DNA from: Pseudonocardiales bacterium
GTDB lineage: Bacteria > Actinomycetota > Actinomycetes > Mycobacteriales > Pseudonocardiaceae
DNA length: 20,266 bases
Reading direction: 5' to 3'
Assembly: GCA_025465385.1 (NCBI GenBank)
Contig: JAODNG010000067.1
Coordinates: 1 to 20,266 of the forward strand
Positions 15,229 to 20,266 of this stretch are shown here, piece by piece. A program made the translations under genes and the position numbers. Each line of letters begins with the position of its first letter. Positions within the stretch are counted from its first letter, which is position 1. The notes beneath the pieces were generated by a model, which was given only the letters and a program-made list of their open reading frames with translations, did no database searches and had not been told where the DNA came from.

Positions 15229-16455
15229 ATGACCGACGACCTCGGACTGTTCAGGGAGGCCACAGACCGAGCTCAGCCACGCCGCCCACAGCGGCGCACC
15301 GATGGCCGTCGGGCACGGCGCCAGATCCGGGAGCGACGCCGTCGGCGTGTTGTGATCGGCACTGTCTTGGCTGTGCTGGTGCTGGCGCTCGGAGGCGTGC
15401 TGTTCGGGGCACGTGCGTTGCAGTCGTGGCGCGCCGTACCTGACTTTGTCGGCGCCGGGGGTCCGGAGGCCGTCGTGCAGGTCGAGGACGGCCAGAGCCT
15501 CACCGCGATCGGAGCCACCCTGGTACGACAAAACGTCGTCGCCAGCGTCCGCGCCTTCACTCGCGCGGCTGAGGCCGACACCCGAGTCCGAGCTGTGCAA
15601 CCGGGCTACTACCAGGTGCGGCAGCGAATGTCCGGATCCGCTGCTGTAGCAAGACTGCAAGAGCCGGCCGCTCGGGTCGGGCACTTGGAGATCCGCGGTG
15701 GTGAGCAGCTCGACAACGTCGACCTGCCCAACGGGACGACCGTGCCGGGACTGCTCACCGAGATCTCCCGAGCGAGCTGCGCGGTGATCGCCGGAGCGAG
15801 CACATGCGTGCGGCCTGAGGATCTGCGTACGGCGATGGGCCAGACCGATCTCAACCAGCTCGCGGTCCCTAGCTGGGCGCTAGATCCGATATCACGGGTG
15901 GAACCTCGGCGACGCCTGGAGGGTCTGCTGGTCCCGGGTAACTACGATGTGAGCCCCGGTAGTTCGGCGGTGGATCTATTGCAGCAGGTGGTCGGCACTT
16001 CTGCGGCTCGGCTGCTGGCGGGGGGCTTTCCCGCGTCCGCCGCAGGTACCGGCTACAACGCTTACGACGTTCTGATCATCGCTTCGGTGATCGAGCGTGA
16101 GGCGATTGTTCCGGACTTCAGCCGGGTGTCCCGGGTAATATACAACCGGCTTGCTGCCGGGATGCCATTGCAAATGGACTCCACAATCAACTATCCGCTG
16201 GACCGGCCGGAGGCAAGTACTTCAGATGCTGACCGTGCGCGGCCCGGCGCATACAACACCTACATCAACGTCGGGCTGCCGGCGTCGCCGATCGGGTCGC
16301 CGAGCGAGTCGGCCATCGCCGCTGCACTGCACCCCGAGCCCGGAGCCTGGCGCTACTTCGTGAAGTGTCAGAAAGACGGCGCATCGTGCTTCTCTGTCAC
16401 CAGAGAGGAACACGAAGCGGCAGTGCGAGACGCAGCTGCCCGCGGCGTGTTCTAG
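15229..16455 (+). CDS. mltG: Endolytic murein transglycosylase MltG
   Basis: 408 residues from the ATG at 15229. The first 40 residues are cytoplasmic and very basic (RRRRR just before the membrane). One helix spans about 41-60, and the rest is extracytoplasmic. The YceG-like domain shows LEGLLVPGNYDVSPG, ASVIEREA with the catalytic Glu at about 289, VSRVIYNRLAAGMPLQMDST, and the C-terminal NTYINVGLPASPIGSPS and YFVKCQKDG blocks. MltG cuts nascent glycan strands and so sets their length. A frame open from 15100 would overlap ruvX and lacks family similarity. The 37-bp gap after ruvX has only a weak ribosome binding site. In mycobacteria aroE follows; here a prepilin-peptidase-like gene follows after 35 bp. 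Confidence 0.94.
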   Translation: MTDDLGLFREATDRAQPRRPQRRTDGRRARRQIRERRRRRVVIGTVLAVLVLALGGVLFGARALQSWRAVPDFVGAGGPEAVVQVEDGQSLTAIGATLVRQNVVASVRAFTRAAEADTRVRAVQPGYYQVRQRMSGSAAVARLQEPAARVGHLEIRGGEQLDNVDLPNGTTVPGLLTEISRASCAVIAGASTCVRPEDLRTAMGQTDLNQLAVPSWALDPISRVEPRRRLEGLLVPGNYDVSPGSSAVDLLQQVVGTSAARLLAGGFPASAAGTGYNAYDVLIIASVIEREAIVPDFSRVSRVIYNRLAAGMPLQMDSTINYPLDRPEASTSDADRARPGAYNTYINVGLPASPIGSPSESAIAAALHPEPGAWRYFVKCQKDGASCFSVTREEHEAAVRDAAARGVF

Positions 16456-16462
16456 CCGTTGT

Positions 16463-16489
16463 CTGTCCACAGCCACCACGCTATCCACA
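16463..16489 (+). promoter_or_regulatory. Two DnaA-box-like nonamers
   Basis: CTGTCCACA (16463-16471) and CTATCCACA (16481-16489) each match a DnaA box (TTGTCCACA / TTATCCACA) at 8 of 9 positions. They have the same orientation and start 18 bases apart. They fill most of the 35-bp gap between mltG and the next gene. They could bind DnaA for regulation or titration, or be coincidence. No AT-rich unwinding region is nearby, so this is not an origin. Confidence 0.35.
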
Positions 16490-16490
16490 T

Positions 16491-17150
16491 GTGATCTTCG
16501 GATGGGCCCGTCGTCGCCGAGCGCCGGGCACCCTGGTGGCCGTGTGCACTGTGGCCGTGGCCGGAGCCGCTGCCGGCGCCGGCGGAGCGATGGTGCTGCG
16601 CCGGCTTCCGCGGGGTGTCCCGGTGCCGGTGCCGGTGTGCACCGTGGCGGTGGCCGCGCTCTGGGCAGCGGTCGGCGAGTGGGCGAGCGACGGTCTACCG
16701 GTGTGGTGGTGGCCGGTCCCGCTGGTTCTCGGCTGGGCTGGCGTTTTGCTGGCAGGTGCCGACCTGATTGCCCGACGCCTGCCAGACGTGCTGACGCTGG
16801 CGGCCTATCCAGTGGTCGCCGTCCTGCTGGGCGTCGCCGCGGTTGGTGCTGGCACCCCTGAGGCACTGGCTCGCGCGGGCGCCGGCGGGCTGCTGTGGGC
16901 GGGCGGCTATGCCGCAGTGCGTCTCGTCGCACCGGGTGCCCTGGGCGGCGGAGATGTCAAACTCGCCGGCAGCCTGGGTGCACTCGCCGCCGCCACATCC
17001 TGGCCAGGGCTGCTGCTGGCGGTGCTGGCAGCGAATGTGGTAACCGCGGCCATCGCCGCCCCGGCCCGGTTGCTGGGTTACCGCGACGTTCCCCACGGGC
17101 CAGCGATGCTCGCGGCGGCATGGCTCGTAGTGCTACACCCACCCGTGTAA
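16491..17150 (+). CDS. Type IV prepilin peptidase-like (A24 family) membrane protease
   Basis: 219 residues from the GTG at 16491, with about six hydrophobic helices. The two aspartates of the A24 aspartyl protease are recognisable: one in GADLIARRLPDVLTL and the second in the Gly-rich GGGDVKLAGSLGAL. This is the compact actinobacterial form (Rv2551c-like) without the N-terminal Cys-rich methyltransferase domain, so it probably cleaves but does not methylate prepilin-like substrates. It would act on Flp/tad or competence pilins, none of which are in the window. No good ribosome binding site precedes the GTG, and later GTG codons (for example 16536) are alternatives. Confidence 0.8.
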   Translation: MIFGWARRRRAPGTLVAVCTVAVAGAAAGAGGAMVLRRLPRGVPVPVPVCTVAVAALWAAVGEWASDGLPVWWWPVPLVLGWAGVLLAGADLIARRLPDVLTLAAYPVVAVLLGVAAVGAGTPEALARAGAGGLLWAGGYAAVRLVAPGALGGGDVKLAGSLGALAAATSWPGLLLAVLAANVVTAAIAAPARLLGYRDVPHGPAMLAAAWLVVLHPPV

Positions 17151-17196
17151 CGGCTACAGCATATCGTGTGCGCCTTCGCGAGTTTTCTTACATATG

Positions 17197-17212
17197 GTGA
17201 TGATGTCATCAC
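17197..17212. promoter_or_regulatory. Perfect 7-bp inverted repeat upstream of urtA
   Basis: GTGATGA and TCATCAC are exact reverse complements separated by TG. The repeat is 134 bases before the urtA ATG and 46 bases after the stop of the preceding gene. It looks like a dimeric-regulator operator, of the size GntR or similar repressors bind, but matches no consensus I can name. It partly overlaps the GlnR-like half-sites. Confidence 0.5.
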
Positions 17213-17243
17213 TCGGAAAGGTGACACGTAACCGCGCAGACAC
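17205..17243 (+). promoter_or_regulatory. Candidate GlnR box pair for the urea transporter
   Basis: GlnR sites follow GTnAC-n6-GaAAC. Here GTCAT-n6-GAAAG (17205-17220; 4/5 in each half) is followed after seven bases by GTAAC-n6-GACAC (17228-17243; 5/5 and 4/5). The spacing inside each pair is exact. If the TACCGT at 17276 is the -10, the sites are centred roughly 60-65 bases upstream of transcription start, a usual activator position. Nitrogen control of urea uptake by GlnR is known in actinomycetes. Confidence 0.4.
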
Positions 17244-17275
17244 TGATCGGCAATGTGGCTGTCACAAATGGTTCT

Positions 17276-17281
17276 TACCGT
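17276..17281 (+). promoter_or_regulatory. Possible -10 element of the urtABC operon
   Basis: TACCGT fits TANNNT and would start transcription near 17288, leaving a leader of about 60 bases before the urtA ATG. No -35 consensus is visible at the right distance, which is compatible with an activator-dependent promoter. The support is weak. Confidence 0.25.
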
Positions 17282-17346
17282 GCACCGCAGGAACTCGTCG
17301 TTAAGCCGCTGTTGCCCGCGCCGATTCCGGCGTGAGAGGAGTCATT

Positions 17347-18609
17347 ATGAGCGTATTACCTACGAGGGGGCGTGCGGTACGTGCGCTCGCCGCCCTCGTG
17401 GTCGCAGGACTCACGCTAGCGGGCTGCGGTAGCCGGGTCGGCGATTCCGGGGCGAGTGGCTCGCCGGCAAACTCTTGTGTTGACACCTCAGGTAGCACGG
17501 TGAAGGTCGGGTTCCTCAACTCCCTATCGGGCACCATGGCGATCAGTGAGAAAACTGTGCGTGACTCGCTCGCCCTGGCTGCTGAGCAGATCAACGCCAG
17601 TGGCGGCGTGCTGGGCAAGAAATTGCAGGTCGTTAGTGAAGACGGTGCGTCGGAGCCCACGATTTTCGCGGAGAAGGCCACGAAGCTGATCAGTTCCGAC
17701 TGTGTGGCGGCGGTCTTCGGTGGCTGGACGTCGTCGTCCCGTAAGGCGATGCTTCCCGTGTTCGAGGGTGCGAACTCCCTGCTGTTCTACCCGGTGCAAT
17801 ACGAGGGCCTCGAGGCGTCCCCCAATATCTTCTATACCGGAGCAACTACCAACCAGCAGATCGTGCCCGCGCTGGACTACCTGAAGCAGAAGGGTGTCAA
17901 GTCACTCTTCCTGGTCGGCTCCGATTACGTGTTCCCGCGGACCGCGAACAAGGAGATCAAGGCGTACGCCAAGGCAAATGGCATCGAGGTGAAAGGCGAG
18001 GAATACGCGCCGCTCGGCTACACTGACTTCGCGACTATCGTCAACAAGGTGAAATCGGCTGGGGCGGGTGCGGTGTTCAACACGCTCAACGGTGACTCGA
18101 ACGTTGCATTCTTCAAGGAATACCGCAACGCCGGTTTAACTCCGACCGCAATGCCGGTGGTGTCGGTGTCGATTGCCGAGGAGGAGATCAACGGAATCGG
18201 TTTGGACAACGTGCTGGGACAGCTGACCGCCTGGAACTACTACCAGACCATCGACTCTCCTAAGAACGCGGCCTTCGTGCAGGCTTTCAAGGCCAAGTAC
18301 GGCCAGAGTCGAGTGACCTCCGATCCGATGGAAGCGGCTTACACCTCACTGTTCCTGTGGAAGGCGATCGTGGAGAAGGCGAAGTCGTTTAAGACCGCCG
18401 ATGTCCGGGCTGCCGCAGGCGGTGTGAGCTACGACGCTCCGGAGGGAACGGTCACGGTCAACGGCGAGAACCACCACATCGCGAAGACAGCACTGATCGG
18501 CAAGGTGGGTGCGGACTCGCTGATTCACACCGAGTGGAGTTCCGGCGCCCCGGTCGAGCCGGATCCCTTCCTTAAGAACTACGACTGGGCCAAAGGCCTA
18601 ACTGGCTGA
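17347..18609 (+). CDS. urtA: Urea ABC transporter, substrate-binding lipoprotein UrtA
   Basis: 420 residues from the ATG at 17347, with GAGGAG six bases upstream. The GTG at 17332 lies before that ribosome binding site and is rejected. A lipoprotein signal peptide is clear: basic n-region, hydrophobic core and the lipobox LAGC with Cys27. The mature part is a type I periplasmic-binding fold. It carries VGFLNSLSGTMAISE near the start, GGWTSSSRKAMLPVFE, LLFYPVQYEGLE, SPNIFYTGATTNQQ and EEYAPLGYTDF, blocks characteristic of UrtA rather than branched-chain amino-acid LivJ proteins. It captures urea outside the membrane and hands it to UrtBC. The gene leads the operon; urtB starts 32 bp downstream. 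Substrate assignment is from family resemblance. Confidence 0.93.
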   Translation: MSVLPTRGRAVRALAALVVAGLTLAGCGSRVGDSGASGSPANSCVDTSGSTVKVGFLNSLSGTMAISEKTVRDSLALAAEQINASGGVLGKKLQVVSEDGASEPTIFAEKATKLISSDCVAAVFGGWTSSSRKAMLPVFEGANSLLFYPVQYEGLEASPNIFYTGATTNQQIVPALDYLKQKGVKSLFLVGSDYVFPRTANKEIKAYAKANGIEVKGEEYAPLGYTDFATIVNKVKSAGAGAVFNTLNGDSNVAFFKEYRNAGLTPTAMPVVSVSIAEEEINGIGLDNVLGQLTAWNYYQTIDSPKNAAFVQAFKAKYGQSRVTSDPMEAAYTSLFLWKAIVEKAKSFKTADVRAAAGGVSYDAPEGTVTVNGENHHIAKTALIGKVGADSLIHTEWSSGAPVEPDPFLKNYDWAKGLTG

Positions 18610-18641
18610 AAGACTGATCGTCGGAGAGGGAGGATGGCGGC

Positions 18642-19526
18642 ATGCAAGCCCTGTTCAGCCAGCTGGTGGCCGGCCTCTCGCTGGGTTCGGTTCTGTTGCT
18701 CGCCGCCCTCGGGCTTGCGCTGACGTTCGGCCAGATGGGCGTGATTAATATGGCCCATGGCGAGTTCATGATGGCAGGTGCCTATACAGCCTTCGTGGCC
18801 CAGGGCTTGATTGCTGACGCGGGAACCTCGCTGTTGCTGGCTATCCCGCTCGGTTTCCTTGTGGGCGGCGTGATGGGGGTGGTCCTGGAGGCCACCCTGA
18901 TCCGTCGGATGTATCACCGCCCATTGGACACTCTCCTTGTGACCTGGGGAGTGTCGCTGATCTTGCAGCAGGCCGCTCGCGACATCTTCGGTGCCCCGAA
19001 CGTCGAGGTCCGTGCCCCAAGCTGGCTATCAGGCAGCGTCAATATCGGTGTCACCCACGTGCCGGCGGCCCGGCTGTTCATCCTGGTGCTTGCAGTGGCT
19101 GCCGTGGTCGGGTTATCCCTACTGCTGAAGATGACGGCGCTGGGGCGCCGGATTCGCGGCGTGGTGCAGAACCGCGACTTGGCCGAGACCGTCGGCATCT
19201 CCACCCGCAGCACCGACCGGCTCACGTTCTTCATCGGTTCCGGGCTGGCTGGGATCGCCGGTGTGGCGCTCACCCTGCTCGGCTCGACTGGCCCCACCCT
19301 AGGCACCAGCTACATCGTCGATGCCTTCCTGGTTGTGGTCGCTGGAGGTATCGGGCAGATCAAGGGCGCCGTGATCGCGGCTTTCGGTCTCGGTCTGTTG
19401 CAAGCGACGTTCGAGTATTCAACGACAGCAAGCGTTGCGAAGGTCATGGTCTTCGTCGTGGTTGTGGTCTTCTTACAGATCCGGCCACAGGGCATCTTCA
19501 GCGTCCGGACCAGGAGCCTGGCATGA
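18642..19526 (+). CDS. urtB: Urea ABC transporter permease UrtB
   Basis: 294 residues, nearly all hydrophobic with about eight membrane helices, of the LivH-type permease family. The N-terminus LALTFGQMGVINMAHGEFMM and the cytoplasmic coupling loop RRIRGVVQNRDLAETVGIST are typical of UrtB; the shorter form without a long periplasmic N-terminal domain is usual in actinobacteria. A purine-rich GGAGAGGGAGG lies a few bases upstream of the ATG at 18642. UrtB pairs with UrtC to form the membrane channel. The stop overlaps the urtC start as ATGA, indicating coupled translation and roughly equal subunit amounts. Confidence 0.93.
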   Translation: MQALFSQLVAGLSLGSVLLLAALGLALTFGQMGVINMAHGEFMMAGAYTAFVAQGLIADAGTSLLLAIPLGFLVGGVMGVVLEATLIRRMYHRPLDTLLVTWGVSLILQQAARDIFGAPNVEVRAPSWLSGSVNIGVTHVPAARLFILVLAVAAVVGLSLLLKMTALGRRIRGVVQNRDLAETVGISTRSTDRLTFFIGSGLAGIAGVALTLLGSTGPTLGTSYIVDAFLVVVAGGIGQIKGAVIAAFGLGLLQATFEYSTTASVAKVMVFVVVVVFLQIRPQGIFSVRTRSLA

Positions 19527-20266
19527 CCGATATCAGCGCGGGACTCGGCGGGAAGCATAAGCGCAACTACGTCACATTCTCGGGTTTCGCGCTGGGCGCC
19601 GTGGCATTGCTGGTGGTCGCACCTGCTGTGCTCTCGGACTTCCGGCTTTCGCTGCTGGGACGATTCGTCTGCTATGGGATCGTGGCCGTCGGCATTGGGC
19701 TGGCATGGGGACGCGGCGGCATGCTCACCTTGGGCCAGGGCGTATTCTTCGGGTTGGGTGGCTATGTGATGGCAATCCATCTCAAGCTCGCCGATGCCGG
19801 ACCCTCCGGGGTGCCCGATTTCATGCGACTCTACGGGTCAGGCCACCTGCCCATGTGGTGGGAGCCGTTCCGATCTCCTGTGGTGACCCTGCTCGGAGTC
19901 GTCTTAATTCCTGCGCTGGTAGCCTTCGGTCTCGGCACAGCGATCTTCCGAAGGCGCGTTCGCGGCGCGTATTTCGCGATTTTGTCCCAGGCGTTGGCGG
20001 CAGCCTTCGCTATCCTGCTGATCGGTCAGCAAACCACCACCGGCGGGACGAACGGGCTTAATGGATTCCGCTCGTTCTTCGGCTTCAACCTGTTCGATCC
20101 GGTGAACAAGCGGATGCTGTTCCTCATCGCCGCGGTCACCCTGTTGGTGATGCTGCTCGTTGTCTGGCAGCTCTATCGCTCCCGGTACGGGGAGCTGCTC
20201 ATCGCGGTCCGAGATCAGGAGGAGCGGATCCGGTTCCTGGGCTATGACCCGGCCAACATCAAGGTC
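19523..20266 (+). CDS. urtC: Urea ABC transporter permease UrtC, 5' part
   Basis: The first 248 codons are present; the gene continues past the right edge (family length is roughly 350-390 residues). The ATG at 19523 overlaps the urtB stop by four bases. The translation begins MTDISAGLGGKHKRNYVTFS and has several membrane helices. It includes AWGRGGMLTLGQGVFFGLGG and the block LIGQQTTTGGTNGLNGF, which is diagnostic of UrtC among LivM-type permeases. The visible end, SRYGELLIAVRDQEERIRFL, is the coupling loop to the ATPases. urtD and urtE are expected just beyond the window. Confidence 0.92.
   Translation, partial: MTDISAGLGGKHKRNYVTFSGFALGAVALLVVAPAVLSDFRLSLLGRFVCYGIVAVGIGLAWGRGGMLTLGQGVFFGLGGYVMAIHLKLADAGPSGVPDFMRLYGSGHLPMWWEPFRSPVVTLLGVVLIPALVAFGLGTAIFRRRVRGAYFAILSQALAAAFAILLIGQQTTTGGTNGLNGFRSFFGFNLFDPVNKRMLFLIAAVTLLVMLLVVWQLYRSRYGELLIAVRDQEERIRFLGYDPANIKV

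Noticed and set aside
16608..16644. Short GTGCCG tandem repeat
   Set aside because: It encodes a VPVPV run inside a membrane protein; three or so units are within normal GC-rich coding variation.
17168..17188. Hairpin followed by TTTT after the prepilin-peptidase-like gene
   Set aside because: The stem is only 3-4 bp (GCG/CGC), too weak for a terminator.

Overview
The window reads as a chromosomal segment of a high-GC actinomycete. Gene content and order resemble Pseudonocardiales/Mycobacteriales: ppiB and gloB are divergent, followed by an Rv2578c-type radical SAM gene, aspS, an SGNH hydrolase, rarA, a DUF948 gene with a small partner, alaS, ruvX, mltG and a prepilin-peptidase-like gene. 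GTG starts, 4-bp stop/start overlaps, an actinobacterial SOS box and an IdeR/DmdR-type iron box agree with this. The genus is not resolved; Pseudonocardiaceae is my best guess, from synteny remembered rather than computed.

Layout. (1) 1-1068: 5' part of ppiB (minus) diverging from gloB (plus). (2) 1089-3510: a YibE/YibF-type membrane protein (minus) diverging from a radical SAM gene (plus), with a near-consensus LexA box in the 76-bp gap. (3) 3601-7677: aspS, a GDSL/SGNH hydrolase and rarA on the plus strand. (4) 7691-11049: two overlapping minus-strand genes, a PLP group II decarboxylase and an IucA/IucC synthetase, behind a 19-bp iron box. They look like a minimal NRPS-independent siderophore operon placed inside an otherwise housekeeping neighbourhood. 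(5) 11223-17150: DUF948 gene, small membrane-associated partner, alaS, ruvX, mltG and a prepilin-peptidase-like gene; two DnaA-box-like nonamers lie just before the last. (6) 17151-20266: urtA, urtB and the start of urtC, the ABC transporter for urea, behind a 196-bp region with a strong inverted repeat and GlnR-like half-sites.

How the parts work together. aspS, alaS, ruvX, mltG, rarA, gloB and ppiB are core functions: tRNA charging, Holliday junction/rRNA maintenance, cell wall, stalled forks, methylglyoxal-type detoxification and protein folding. The accessory parts each carry a visible regulatory signature: DNA damage (LexA box) for the radical SAM gene, iron (IdeR box) for the siderophore pair, and probably nitrogen (GlnR-like sites) for urea uptake.

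hisS, next to gloB in mycobacteria, and aroE, next to mltG there, are not at those places here. No tRNA, rRNA, CRISPR array, insertion sequence or convincing rho-independent terminator was seen. Apart from these intergenic regions, no gene-free stretch exceeds 200 bases.
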